A stretch of 57,754 nt of DNA from [Eubacterium] yurii subsp. margaretiae ATCC 43715. Lineage in GTDB: Bacteria > Bacillota > Clostridia > Peptostreptococcales > Filifactoraceae. Made by a program: the position numbers and the translations under genes. The DNA lies in NCBI GenBank assembly GCA_000146855.1, contig GL405246.1, positions 2,292,574 through 2,350,327 of the forward strand. The letters are read 5' to 3'. The notes below the pieces were generated by a model that saw nothing but the letters and a program-made list of their open reading frames with translations, ran no database searches and was not told the origin of the DNA. Of the stretch, positions 9,067 through 17,950 are shown in pieces (position 1 is the first letter of the stretch; every line of letters begins with the position of its first letter).

Positions 9067-9097
9067 AAGACTTTGCAGACCCTGCAAGGTCTTTTTT
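9067..9097 (+). terminator. riboswitch-controlled terminator
   Basis: Stem AAGACTTTGCAG (9067-9078) / CTGCAAGGTCTT (9082-9093), followed by a T run. It lies between the TPP aptamer and the first transport gene, as expected for transcriptional attenuation. Confidence 0.92.
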
Positions 9098-9124
9098 ATT
9101 TTTGTAAAACAGGTAGAAAAATTA

Positions 9125-9874
9125 ATGAATATATTGGAATTTAAAAATGTAAGTTTTTCTTACGACGATAAAAATATAATATCAAATCTGTCATTTGCCA
9201 TAGACAGACCAAAATCTGTAAGCATAGTAGGAGTAAGCGGTTGCGGAAAGACTACTGTATTTAGACTTATACTGTCCTTACTTAAAAGCACGAGCGGAGA
9301 AATATTGTACAAGGAGCAAAATATTTCGACACTTAGCGCCTATGCAGGCTATATGCCACAAAAAGATCTACTATTCCCATGGAAGAACATAAGAGATAAT
9401 CTAAGCGTGCCGATGGACATAAAAGGATTGAAAAAAAACGAAAAAGAAGAAAAAATTGACGAAATTCTAAGACATATGAACTTACTCGACGTCAAATACA
9501 AATTCCCGCATGAATTGTCCGGAGGTATGCGTCAAAGAATATCTTTTGCCCGTACCATACTTACAGGCAGCGACTTACTACTTTTTGATGAACCTTTGTC
9601 GGCACTTGACTACATCACAAGGATTGCAATGCAAAAATGGCTCAGCGACACCCTTAGTTCATATAAGGACAAGACAGCGGTATTTATCACCCACGACATA
9701 GACGAGGCTATATTCCTATCAGACGAGATACTCGTGGTAAAAAACACTCCCATTACTTCATTTGAAAAGATAAATGTCAGTCTGTCTAAACCAAGGACAA
9801 GGGAAATGCTGAATCAAAGTGACATCATAGACATGAAAAATCACATATTATCTCTATTGGCGGTGAAGATATGA
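9125..9874 (+). CDS. thiZ: ABC transporter ATPase for thiamine precursor
   Basis: Cytoplasmic ATPase that powers uptake of a thiamine precursor, probably hydroxymethylpyrimidine, with the permease and lipoprotein that follow. 249 residues: Walker A GVSGCGKT at 36-43, Q-loop MPQKDLLFPW near 77-86, signature LSGGMRQR from 131, Walker B LLLFDEP followed by LSALD, and switch His in FITHDIDEA. The family resembles the nitrate/taurine/aliphatic sulfonate class. A frame starting at 9005 lies inside the riboswitch and cannot be used; the first suitable codon after the terminator is the ATG at 9125 (weak AGGT upstream). It overlaps the permease start by 4 bases, implying translational coupling. Confidence 0.93.
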   Translation: MNILEFKNVSFSYDDKNIISNLSFAIDRPKSVSIVGVSGCGKTTVFRLILSLLKSTSGEILYKEQNISTLSAYAGYMPQKDLLFPWKNIRDNLSVPMDIKGLKKNEKEEKIDEILRHMNLLDVKYKFPHELSGGMRQRISFARTILTGSDLLLFDEPLSALDYITRIAMQKWLSDTLSSYKDKTAVFITHDIDEAIFLSDEILVVKNTPITSFEKINVSLSKPRTREMLNQSDIIDMKNHILSLLAVKI

Positions 9875-10614
9875 AAAACAAAATTATTATTCTACTTATC
9901 AATTGCTCACTGCTTGTACTATGGCAGATACTTGCAACAGTGATTAACGCTCCCTATATCCTACCTACACCTACTCAGATACTGTATAAGATATGGGAGC
10001 TTAGAGTGCCGCTTTTTACAGTTCATCTGCCCTATACTTTGCTGATTACATCATTGGGACTTGGAATATCGGTGATACTTGGCATATTCTTATCAGTGAT
10101 TATGGATTTATTTCCATCTTGCAAAAAGATTCTCTATCCTATTATAGTATCATCTCAGACTATTCCAACTATTGCCATAGCTCCACTTTTCATACTATGG
10201 TTCGGCTACGGTATATGGAGTAAGGTAGTAGTAACTGTACTTATAACATTTTTTGCAATAGTGATTAACGTATATGACGGTTTGCAATCAGCCAAAGAAG
10301 ATATGAAGGAGCTGCTTATAACCTTTGGAGCTACAAAGATGCAGATATTTTTCATACTGAAAGTGAAAACTGCCCTGCCCTACTTCATATCATCCATAAA
10401 GATGGCTATACCCATTAGCATAATAGGTGCCGCAATAGGCGAATGGCTCGGCTCACAGATGGGACTGGGATATTTCAGCAAGAGGATGATGACACAGCTT
10501 GACGGTGCGGGGGTATTTGCTCCCATAGTAATATTGTCAGTTCTTGCAATGTTTTTAGTATTTTTGGTAGACAGATTTGAACAAAAATTTATTAATTGGA
10601 GGGACAAGATATGA
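9871..10614 (+). CDS. thiX: ABC transporter permease for thiamine precursor
   Basis: Integral membrane permease of 247 residues with about six membrane segments, of the BinPDT type-1 importer fold. The cytoplasmic coupling loop is visible as ELLITFGATKMQIFFILKVKTALPYFISSIK, the usual EAA-like motif. It pairs with the preceding ATPase, sharing an ATGA overlap, and its own stop (10612-10614) overlaps the lipoprotein start. The position in a TPP-riboswitch operon is the basis for assigning a thiamine-precursor substrate; the sequence alone would only say nitrate/taurine-type permease. Confidence 0.92.
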   Translation: MKNKIIILLINCSLLVLWQILATVINAPYILPTPTQILYKIWELRVPLFTVHLPYTLLITSLGLGISVILGIFLSVIMDLFPSCKKILYPIIVSSQTIPTIAIAPLFILWFGYGIWSKVVVTVLITFFAIVINVYDGLQSAKEDMKELLITFGATKMQIFFILKVKTALPYFISSIKMAIPISIIGAAIGEWLGSQMGLGYFSKRMMTQLDGAGVFAPIVILSVLAMFLVFLVDRFEQKFINWRDKI

Positions 10615-11642
10615 AAATGTTCAAAAAAATTATGATTTTTTCTTTTTTACTTACACTTATATGCTTAACAGCTTGCGACAGCACTAATAAAACTACAAGC
10701 GACAACAAGCAAGCTGAAACTAAGACAGCAGCCTTGGAAGAGGTAAATGTCGTGCTTGACTGGTATCCAAATGCTGTACACACATTTATATATGACGCCA
10801 TAGACAAGGGTTACTACGAAAAAGAGGGACTCAAGGTAAATATAGTATTCCCTGCAAATGTAAACGACGGCATAACTCTTACAGCAGCCGGCAAGGCACA
10901 AGTAGGAGTATATTATCCTCATGACGCCATACAGGCAAGAGCAGACCAAAACGTCCCTATAAAGATGATAGGCTCAATAGTACAAAGTCCGTTAAACATA
11001 GTGCTTTCACTTAAGGACAAGAACATCAATTCGCCTAAGGACTTCGTAGGCAAGACTATAGGCTACGGAGGAACAGTCCTAAGCGAAGAAATGATAAAAT
11101 CTATGATGAAAAATCAAAATGTAGACTACAAAGACACTAAATTCTTGGATGTAGGATTTGACCTTATGAGCTCTATGACTACAAACAAGGTGGACGCAAC
11201 TATAGGTTGCCTTGTAAATCACGAAGTACCTCAAATGGAAGAAGAAGGCTTTAAGCTCAACTACTTTACAGTGGACAAATACGGCGTACCTGCCTTCCCT
11301 GAGCTTGTATTCTTGGCGAGCGACGATATGATAAAAAACAAAAAGGAAGTGCTTGAAAAATTCCTAAGAGCGTCAAAACAAGGATTTGAAGATATGAAAA
11401 AATCACCTGATGAAAGTCTAAAAATCCTACTCAACAACCAAAACAAAGAAAACTTCCCTCTATCTGAAACAGTTGAGAAAAAGAGTATGGATACATTGCT
11501 ACCTGTAATGGAAACCGAAAAAGCCAAGTTCTTATCAATAAACAAGGAAGATTTGCAAAAGACTATAGACTGGATGAAGAGTGATGGCATAATCAAAAAT
11601 GCCATCAAGGTAGAAGATGTCATCCAAGAATTGAATTATTAA
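10611..11642 (+). CDS. thiY: thiamine-precursor binding lipoprotein (NMT1/ThiY-like)
   Basis: Extracytoplasmic substrate-binding lipoprotein of 343 residues, related to the NMT1/THI5 fold. The signal peptide ends in lipobox LTAC with the modified Cys at 22, followed by a Ser/Thr/Lys-rich tether. The mature domain opens VNVVLDWYPNAVHTFIYDA, the family-typical start of formylaminopyrimidine and HMP binding proteins. Later blocks include GKAQVGVYYPHDAIQAR and KVDATIGCLVNHEV. GGAGGG at 10598-10603 decides the ATG at 10611 over one five codons upstream. It is the last gene of the riboswitch operon before an R3 repeat element. Confidence 0.93.
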   Translation: MKMFKKIMIFSFLLTLICLTACDSTNKTTSDNKQAETKTAALEEVNVVLDWYPNAVHTFIYDAIDKGYYEKEGLKVNIVFPANVNDGITLTAAGKAQVGVYYPHDAIQARADQNVPIKMIGSIVQSPLNIVLSLKDKNINSPKDFVGKTIGYGGTVLSEEMIKSMMKNQNVDYKDTKFLDVGFDLMSSMTTNKVDATIGCLVNHEVPQMEEEGFKLNYFTVDKYGVPAFPELVFLASDDMIKNKKEVLEKFLRASKQGFEDMKKSPDESLKILLNNQNKENFPLSETVEKKSMDTLLPVMETEKAKFLSINKEDLQKTIDWMKSDGIIKNAIKVEDVIQELNY

Positions 11643-11757
11643 AATATGTATAAAAAATCTGAACTTAAACTTTTTATGTAATTTTAAAAAAAATCTATAA
11701 TACAAAAATCTGATAAAATAACATAAAAATATTTTCAGTGATTCTATAATCAAGTTA

Positions 11758-12110
11758 CTCAACTTTCCACTAAAATTATCGCAATATTCATTGAATTTTA
11801 AATATAAAATTATTTTCTAATACTAAAAGCTAATAGAATAATGGAATTATTTTATAAAAAAATGAAACACTAAAAGTTCATTAACAAAAGATATGCTAAA
11901 GATTATAACAAATATAAAATCCATATTTTAAATAGAGTTTAGTAAAATATAGTAATTGACACGATATTTTCTGAATAATATTTAGTGAAATTTGCATATT
12001 TATCAAAAAAATGAAAACACATAAAAAACTATGTCAAATATAATATTGTATTTTTAAAATATATTCAAATTTCAATATCTTTAATGCGTTTTTCATGTGG
12101 GAAAGTTGAG
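11758..12110. mobile_element. R3 MITE, copy 1, interrupted by an R1 element
   Basis: Left terminus CTCAACTTTCCAC (one C short of the other copies) and right terminus GTGGGAAAGTTGAG (12097-12110) form the terminal inverted repeat. The interior matches the copy at 44971-45196 on both sides of the R1 element at 11821-11944. There is no coding capacity. No convincing target duplication was seen at the flanks. Confidence 0.85.
11821..11944. mobile_element. R1 element nested in R3
   Basis: 124 bp with imperfect terminal inverted repeats: TACTAAAAGCTAATAGAATA at the left, and a right end whose reverse complement reads TACTAAACTCTATTTAAAAT. The uninterrupted R3 copy at 44971 reads straight across the junction (TTTTTTAATATACTACTTG there; TTTTCTAA, then R1, then AAATATAGTAATTG here). 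Confidence 0.8.
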
Positions 12111-12147
12111 CAAAACAGATAATAGTAAAAGATATAAGGAGAAACTT

Positions 12148-12636
12148 ATGAATATCAAAAAATTAACCTACAGCGCATTTTTCATTGCAATTGGAGTGGT
12201 CTGCTCACCTTTTAACATTCCGCTCGGATTTGCAAAGTGTTTTCCGGTGCAACACCTTATAAACGTACTTTCCGCAATAATACTTGGACCTGTATATGCA
12301 GTTTCTTGTGCATTTGGCATATCACTTCTTAGAAACCTTATGGGTATGGGTACACTACTTGCCTTCCCCGGAAGTATCATAGGAGCTTTCTTGGCAGGCA
12401 TGCTCTACAAGAAGACAAATAAGATTTCACTTGCATTTATAGGCGAAGTAATAGGTACAGGACTTATAGGAGCTCTAATCAGCTATCCTATAGCTACTAT
12501 TTTCATGGACAAACAAGTGGCAGTATTTACCTATGTAATTCCTTTTGGCATATCTACTCTCGTAGGCTCAATATTTGCAGTAATATTGCTCAAGGCACTT
12601 GAAAAAACACATATGCTTGAAAAAGTAAAATTATAG
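12148..12636 (+). CDS. thiW: ThiW-like ECF transporter S component
   Basis: Membrane-embedded substrate-binding subunit of 162 residues that would capture a thiamine precursor (ThiW family, thiazole) and use a shared ECF energizing module. The typical N-terminal blocks are KLTYSAFFIAIGVV, PFNIPLGFAKCFPVQHLINVL and ILGPVYAVSCAFGISLLRN, with about 5-6 membrane segments. The longer frame from 12097 begins inside the R3 terminal repeat. AAGGAG at 12136-12141 fixes the ATG at 12148. It lies 505 bases behind thiY, separated by the nested R3/R1 insertion, and has no TPP aptamer of its own. It may once have been the fourth gene of the riboswitch operon (inference). Confidence 0.85.
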   Translation: MNIKKLTYSAFFIAIGVVCSPFNIPLGFAKCFPVQHLINVLSAIILGPVYAVSCAFGISLLRNLMGMGTLLAFPGSIIGAFLAGMLYKKTNKISLAFIGEVIGTGLIGALISYPIATIFMDKQVAVFTYVIPFGISTLVGSIFAVILLKALEKTHMLEKVKL

Positions 12637-12758
12637 CAAAAATTACTAAAAGTTGATAGAATTATGGATATTTTACCTCTTGATTATGTATCTTAAAGCT
12701 GAGATTTATAGTTGGTGAATCTTCATTTAATTTTATCAACGTATAAACATACTATTAA

Positions 12759-12878
12759 TACTAAAATCTAATAAAATAATAGATAACTCTTTTTCAGTGC
12801 ATTTATAATAAAGTCATAAATCGTACGCTACTTTGTAATCATTTATGAAAATATCTATAGATTAAATAGATAATAGTA
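12759..12878. repeat. R1 repeat, copy 3
   Basis: 120 bp between thiW and the convergent fructokinase gene. Ends: TACTAAAATCTAATAAAAT and a right end whose reverse complement is TACTATTATCTATTTAATC. Shares interior CAGTGCATTTATAATAAAG. A further R1-like left half (TACTAAAAGTTGATAGAATT) begins near 12644. Confidence 0.8.
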
Positions 12879-12889
12879 TAAAAAAATCA

Positions 12890-12920
12890 GGCACTTAAGT
12901 TAATTTCTAGCTTAAGTGCC
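12890..12920. terminator. terminator between thiW and scrK
   Basis: Perfect 10-bp stem GGCACTTAAG (12890-12899) / CTTAAGTGCC (12911-12920). T runs follow on both strands, so it can act on both convergent units. Confidence 0.88.
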
Positions 12921-12926
12921 CTTTTA

Positions 12927-13883
12927 TTACATATTGCTTTGCATTACTTCATTTCTTGTAGGTAGAGAGTCCATAGCTCCTCTTCTGCTTGATGTTATAG
13001 CTCCAACTTTATTTGCAAATACAAGCATTGCCCTTACTTCATTTTCGCTTAAATCTTCCACTTTTTTACCCAGTGTATCAAGATTATTCAGCACCGCTCC
13101 TACGAAAGAATCTCCTGCTGCTGTTGTGTCTATCGCATTAGTTCTAAATGCCGGCTCATGGATATTGATATTACCAAAGTGTGCATTTGCTCCGTTTTTG
13201 CCAAGAGTTACTATTATATTGTTTGCTCCGTTTGATTTTAAGAAAGTAACTCCGTCCTTGATAGTCTTTTGCCCTGTAATAAACTCTATCTCTTCATCAG
13301 ACACCTTCAAGATATCAGAATACTTTATAAATTTAAGTATTGTATTTCTGTATTGTTTCTTATCCTCCCATAGATGAGCTCTTACATTGGTATCAAATAC
13401 CACCGTAGCACCGACGTTCTTCGCTTTTTCAAGTAGAGATATAGTAGCGTATTTTACAGGGAAAGGCAAGAGGTCTATAGAGCCGAAATTGACAAAGTCA
13501 TCTTCCTTAAGCTCCAAGTTTTTGATATATTCGCCTTCTAAGAGCAAATCTGCCCTTGGTTCTCCGTAAAAACTGAAGTCTCTGCTACCATCTGCACCCA
13601 AAGACACAAAGCTTATCCCCGTCTTTGCCTTGCTGGTAAAAAATGTATAGCTTGTATCCACTCCATACGCCTGTAATCTTTCAAGTAAGAATTCCCCGAA
13701 TGAATCCTTGCCCACCATTCCAATAAAATGAGACTCACTGCCAAGCTTTGACGCTGCTACAGCTACATTTGCCGGAGCTCCTCCAGCCATCTTGACAAAT
13801 ATATCCACATCTTTCAAACTGCCTTTTGACTCCAAGGGTATGAAGTCCATCAAAGCCTCTCCTATGGTAAAAACTCTTCCCAT
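12927..13883 (-). CDS. scrK: fructokinase (PfkB family)
   Basis: ATP-dependent kinase that phosphorylates the fructose released by sucrose-6-phosphate hydrolase. 318 residues, ribokinase/PfkB fold: GGAPANVAVAASKLG near 34-48 (first signature) and the second signature DTTAAGDSF at 252-260, with D258 as the catalytic base. The usual GAGD is AAGD here, a conservative change in the anion hole. GGGAGA precedes the ATG at 13883. It lies directly downstream of the GH32 and PTS genes on the same strand, which supports the fructokinase call over other PfkB sugars. Confidence 0.92.
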   Translation of the reverse strand: MGRVFTIGEALMDFIPLESKGSLKDVDIFVKMAGGAPANVAVAASKLGSESHFIGMVGKDSFGEFLLERLQAYGVDTSYTFFTSKAKTGISFVSLGADGSRDFSFYGEPRADLLLEGEYIKNLELKEDDFVNFGSIDLLPFPVKYATISLLEKAKNVGATVVFDTNVRAHLWEDKKQYRNTILKFIKYSDILKVSDEEIEFITGQKTIKDGVTFLKSNGANNIIVTLGKNGANAHFGNINIHEPAFRTNAIDTTAAGDSFVGAVLNNLDTLGKKVEDLSENEVRAMLVFANKVGAITSSRRGAMDSLPTRNEVMQSNM

Positions 13884-14032
13884 AACAATCTCCCATTCCC
13901 AAATTTATATAATTATTTTTATAACTTATATATTACAAGACATTCACAAAAATTTATCTGCCTATATGATATTAAACGTAGATATTAATCAAGCTTATAC
14001 TATCATTTTTATCCAATTTTGTAAATACTAAG

Positions 14033-15544
14033 TTAAAGAGCAAATTCATTTTTTACGCTTGGTCTTAACTTCGTAACTGTTAATTTTAGCCTATCTTCGC
14101 TTGAAAGTACTATCTCATCTTCAATATCAGTAGGAAATACCCTCGATGTAGATGTAAACTGTCCGTCATTTACAAATATCTCTACACTTGAAGAGTCTAT
14201 GAAAATTGACAGCTCATCCAAGTTTTCAAGCTCTATTGACCTTGTAAGACCTTGATTTTCATTTATCCTATTATATCCATCTCTTTTTACAGTCAAGAGT
14301 TTTTTATCATAATCTACAAAAAATCCTCTGTCATTTTTTTCATCATAATAGATTTTCAGTGAAAATTTTGATGAATTTATTTCCTTCATCTCAATTAAAA
14401 TTGGTGAGTCTATCTTGAATTTGCAAGATTTTTCATCTCCTTGATAAATTATATCTCCTTTTAAATCATAGACAGATTCCACAGGTCTTTGTATCAGTCT
14501 ATCATCTTCAATGCTCAAAACTCTGTTAAGTGCCAGACATCCGCTGTAGTCCTCGCTCTCATCGGTAGTATACGAAGAATCAGGTAGTCCCATCCATGCA
14601 GAAAGTAGAGCGTCATCCTTATTAAAAAACGGTAGAACCTTTTTGACATCTTCCACATCTTCATCCCTTACAAAGGCACTCTGACAAGCGTAAAAGTCAA
14701 AGCCCCTGTCAAGCTCTTCAAATTCAGAAACAGGCGTAAATATCAGATTTTCAAAGTCAATGTCGCCGATTATATATCCGTTTTGAAATACATTGTTGAA
14801 TCTATATCCCTCACTCTTGAGTCCTTGAGGTGAAAATAAGAATATATATTTGTCCCCTAACTTTGCAATATCAGGACATTCCCACATATAACCGAAATCT
14901 TCAAAGCCCTTGATACTCATCTCACCCTTAAACTTCCAATTGCCTAAGATATCATATGACGAATATACCAAGAGTCTACCCTTTTTCTCCTTATTTTGTG
15001 CACCAAGTATAAGGTAATAAATGTCACCCTCTTTTATTATCTTAGGATCTCTTTGGTGCTCTGTATAGTCAAGGTTTTCAGAGATAATAGGCGGATGTTT
15101 TATAAAGTTTTTACCATCAAGTTCTGCCACTATCTGATACGGATGTCTGATGTCCTTTTCGTCCTTATGATTACCTGTATATATTAGATACATCCTCTCA
15201 TCTTGGATAAAGGCATTGCCCGAGTATGCTCCCCTGTTGTCATATACAGTATCGGTCTTTAGAGCCAAGCCTTCGTTTTTCCAATGTATCAAATCTGTAG
15301 ATGAAGTGTGGTACCAGTTCTTTGCCCCGTGAAATCCACCAAAGGGAAACCACTGATAAAAAAGATGAAAGCTACCCTTATAAAAGCAAAAACCGTTAGG
15401 GTCATTGAGCAGACCTGAAAGAGGATTCATATGGAATTTTTGCATATACTTAGATTTTTGTATTTCTTCGTTTCGTCTTTTTATCTCATCTCTATCTTCA
15501 TTTTTTATTGCTCTGTATTTTTCTTCAAGAGATACCTTTCTCAT
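14033..15544 (-). CDS. scrB: sucrose-6-phosphate hydrolase (GH32)
   Basis: Cytoplasmic beta-fructofuranosidase that splits sucrose-6-phosphate, delivered by the PTS, into glucose-6-phosphate and fructose. 503 residues in the usual two parts: a five-blade propeller with nucleophile D48 in LLNDPNG, transition-state stabiliser D166 in QRDP and acid/base E222 in WECPD, then a C-terminal beta-sandwich with IFIDSSSVEIFVNDG. No signal peptide, as expected. It sits between the PTS permease and fructokinase genes, with about 150 bases to scrK and about 350 to scrA. Confidence 0.95.
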   Translation of the reverse strand: MRKVSLEEKYRAIKNEDRDEIKRRNEEIQKSKYMQKFHMNPLSGLLNDPNGFCFYKGSFHLFYQWFPFGGFHGAKNWYHTSSTDLIHWKNEGLALKTDTVYDNRGAYSGNAFIQDERMYLIYTGNHKDEKDIRHPYQIVAELDGKNFIKHPPIISENLDYTEHQRDPKIIKEGDIYYLILGAQNKEKKGRLLVYSSYDILGNWKFKGEMSIKGFEDFGYMWECPDIAKLGDKYIFLFSPQGLKSEGYRFNNVFQNGYIIGDIDFENLIFTPVSEFEELDRGFDFYACQSAFVRDEDVEDVKKVLPFFNKDDALLSAWMGLPDSSYTTDESEDYSGCLALNRVLSIEDDRLIQRPVESVYDLKGDIIYQGDEKSCKFKIDSPILIEMKEINSSKFSLKIYYDEKNDRGFFVDYDKKLLTVKRDGYNRINENQGLTRSIELENLDELSIFIDSSSVEIFVNDGQFTSTSRVFPTDIEDEIVLSSEDRLKLTVTKLRPSVKNEFAL

Positions 15545-15628
15545 TGCTCCCCCTTATATTTTTATATTAGCTAATACCGGATTTTGTCCATAGATTGATA
15601 CTAATCCTTTAAACTTACATTAAAATAT

Positions 15629-15815
15629 TACTAAAATTCAATAGAATTTTGGATAATATATTTTAACGGAAAATTAATAATTATATCCTAAATACTAGTT
15701 TAAATAAAATACTTGATGACATGTCCATATACTAAACATACGATAGTATTGTAACTTATTTACTAACCTATGTATCCAAAATTAGAAATATATGATTTTT
15801 TAATAGATTTTAGTA
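15629..15815. repeat. R1-like compound repeat
   Basis: Left end TACTAAAATTCAATAGAATT and right end TTAATAGATTTTAGTA match the two R1 termini, with TTGGATA and TATCCAA arms inside. At 187 bp it is about 60 bp longer than other copies, so it is either two overlapping copies or one carrying extra DNA (including ACTAGTTTAAAT in the middle). It lies between scrA and scrB. Confidence 0.55.
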
Positions 15816-15860
15816 TAATAAGCTCTTTATGTATTTTTAATTATATGATTATAAAATTCA

Positions 15861-15890
15861 GGCACTTGGCATTTTAAATAACCAAGTGCC
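15861..15890 (-). terminator. terminator of scrA
   Basis: Stem GGCACTTGG (15861-15869) / CCAAGTGCC (15882-15890), six bases past the scrA stop. The minus-strand flank is TGAATTTTAT, only moderately T-rich, so partial read-through into scrB is possible. Confidence 0.75.
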
Positions 15891-15896
15891 ATATAT

Positions 15897-17321
15897 CTAT
15901 TTTTCTTCAAGCATTTTGTCGCTGTATCCGAAAGTAAAAGTAAGTGCAAAAGAAACTGCACAGCTGACAAGTAGCATAAATATATAAGAAAATAACTGTC
16001 CGTTACCTAAATAAAGTGTCATACCCGGAATAACTGTTACCGACATACCTGTACCTGCTAAGTTTAATACTGACGCCAAGAATCCTCCTACAGCACCGCC
16101 TATAAGCCCGCAGACGAAAGGCTTTACAAATCTAAGGTTTACACCGAAGATTGCCGGCTCTGTAATACCAAGTGAAGCTGAAAGTGCTGACGGGAAGGCA
16201 AGAGCCTTGAGTTTTTCATCCTTAGTCTTGATTCCTACTGCAAGTGTAGCTCCGGCTTGTGCGGAAGTTGCCGCAGAAATAAGTGCGTTAAAGGCATTCA
16301 CACCGTAGTTTGCAAGTAATTGCGTTTCCAAGAAGTTGAATATATGGTGAACTCCTGTTACAACTATTACCTGTTGCAAGCCTCCTATGATAATACCGCC
16401 CAGTCCCATAGGCAGATGTAGCACTACTTCAGTAGCTGCAAGTACCACAGTTTCAAGAGAGTGGAATACAGGCCCTATAATAAATAGTGAAAGCACGCTC
16501 ATTATAAGCAAAACAAAAAACGGAGTAAGTAGCAAAGAAAAAGTATCAGGTACTTTATTTCTCAAATATTTTTCCAATTTCGAGCCTATAATCCCTGTGA
16601 AAAACGCCGGCAATACAGTACCCTGATAACCTACCACAGGTATAAAACCGAAAAACATTATGGCCTTCGCCTTTTCTGCAGCAACGTCATAGGCATTAGG
16701 AAGTGACGGGCTGACAAGCATAAGTCCAAGCACTATACCTATTACCGGTGAGCCACCGAAAACTCTAAATGTAGACCAGCAGACAAGTGCAGGTAAAAAT
16801 GCAAAAGCAGTGTCAGTCAATACCTTAGTCCAAAGTAGGAAATTAGGACTTATAGAATCTGCAGTCATGCCAAATGCTGAAAGTATACTATCTTGAGTAA
16901 GCAATCCTCTAAGCCCCATGAAAAGACCTGTAGCAACAAGCACCGGAATAATCGGTACAAAGACATCTCCAAAGGTTCTTATAGCTTTTTTAACAGGATT
17001 TCCACCTGTCATCTGCTCTTTTCTTATCTCTTCAGCAGATTTTTCATCCTTACTGCCGCTAGATACCGCATCGCCATAACCGAGATTAGCAACTTCTTCA
17101 AATACCTTGTTGACAGTACCTGTACCGAAAATCACCTGATATTGTCCGGAGTTGAAAAAAGCACCTTTGACACCGTCAATATTATCAACTGTTTTCTTGT
17201 CGATTTTTTCCTGATCTCTTACTATGACTCTAAGCCTTGTCGCACAATGGGTAGCAGATACTATATTATCCTTACCGCCTATTGCGTCCGTGAGATCTTT
17301 AGCCACTTTTTTGTAATCCAT
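15897..17321 (-). CDS. scrA: sucrose-specific PTS EIIBC
   Basis: Membrane permease that imports sucrose and phosphorylates it. 474 residues: an EIIB domain at about 1-85 with the phosphorylated C26 in SATHCATRLRV, then an EIIC domain of about ten membrane segments containing GITEPAIFGVNLRF. No EIIA domain is fused and none is encoded nearby, so a glucose-type EIIA elsewhere must donate phosphate, as is common for this class. The ATG at 17321 was chosen because GGAGGTTATT precedes it; the frame extends nine codons further. No ScrR-type regulator adjoins it; a LacI-family gene lies 16 kb away. Confidence 0.94.
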   Translation of the reverse strand: MDYKKVAKDLTDAIGGKDNIVSATHCATRLRVIVRDQEKIDKKTVDNIDGVKGAFFNSGQYQVIFGTGTVNKVFEEVANLGYGDAVSSGSKDEKSAEEIRKEQMTGGNPVKKAIRTFGDVFVPIIPVLVATGLFMGLRGLLTQDSILSAFGMTADSISPNFLLWTKVLTDTAFAFLPALVCWSTFRVFGGSPVIGIVLGLMLVSPSLPNAYDVAAEKAKAIMFFGFIPVVGYQGTVLPAFFTGIIGSKLEKYLRNKVPDTFSLLLTPFFVLLIMSVLSLFIIGPVFHSLETVVLAATEVVLHLPMGLGGIIIGGLQQVIVVTGVHHIFNFLETQLLANYGVNAFNALISAATSAQAGATLAVGIKTKDEKLKALAFPSALSASLGITEPAIFGVNLRFVKPFVCGLIGGAVGGFLASVLNLAGTGMSVTVIPGMTLYLGNGQLFSYIFMLLVSCAVSFALTFTFGYSDKMLEEK

Positions 17322-17950
17322 AATAACCTCCGTTTCAAAAACTTCCAAAATTGATACTAATCAGTACTTAAAAGTTCATAAATATTAAGTCTTATGCACA
17401 AAAGATTTGAATAAAATCCTATGTATGATATATAAACGTCTGTTTGATGGTTTTCAGCACCACTTAACAAATAAATAACTAATTTAAAAATAATTCCCCA
17501 AAAAATGTTATTCCTGTGTTTATTATTTACTTTTTTATACATTTTAAACCTTTATTTTATAAATAAATATCATTTTTTATTTTAGTATTTATATTCCAAT
17601 ATTTTTAGATAAAAAAATACAAGTATAAATTAAAAACCAATATTTTAAATAGAAAATCTCATATGAATTTATCAAAAAAATACTAGACTAACTTTATCTT
17701 AGTATTTTAACGAATATTAGTATTAATAAGCATTGTAATAACAGGATTCTATGATTTTAAATAGCTATAAAAAATTCAAAATTAGTATAAAATATCAAAT
17801 TATGATATAATTATACTTAGCTATGAAGTCACTCAATTATATACATATTTTATGAGATATATCTATATTTTATACTTTTTCACATGGCTATTTAATAAAT
17901 TTTTAGTTTAAAACTTTGATGACATAAAAACATAATTGCAAGGAAGAATC
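17322..17950. other. divergent intergenic region scrA / MATE
   Basis: 629 bases between two divergent genes, very AT-rich. It should hold the promoters of both. An open frame at 17357-17542 lacks coding character. No clear CG-centred LacI operator was recognised upstream of scrA. Confidence 0.35.

Noticed and set aside
9005..9124. Upstream extension of the thiZ frame
   Set aside because: It lies in the TPP aptamer and its terminator; the ATG at 9125 is the first usable start.
12097..12147. Upstream extension of the thiW frame
   Set aside because: It begins in the R3 terminal repeat and the ribosome binding site for the true start lies within it.
17357..17542. 61-codon minus-strand open frame between scrA and the MATE gene
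   Set aside because: No ribosome binding site, no family resemblance and position in the divergent promoter region.
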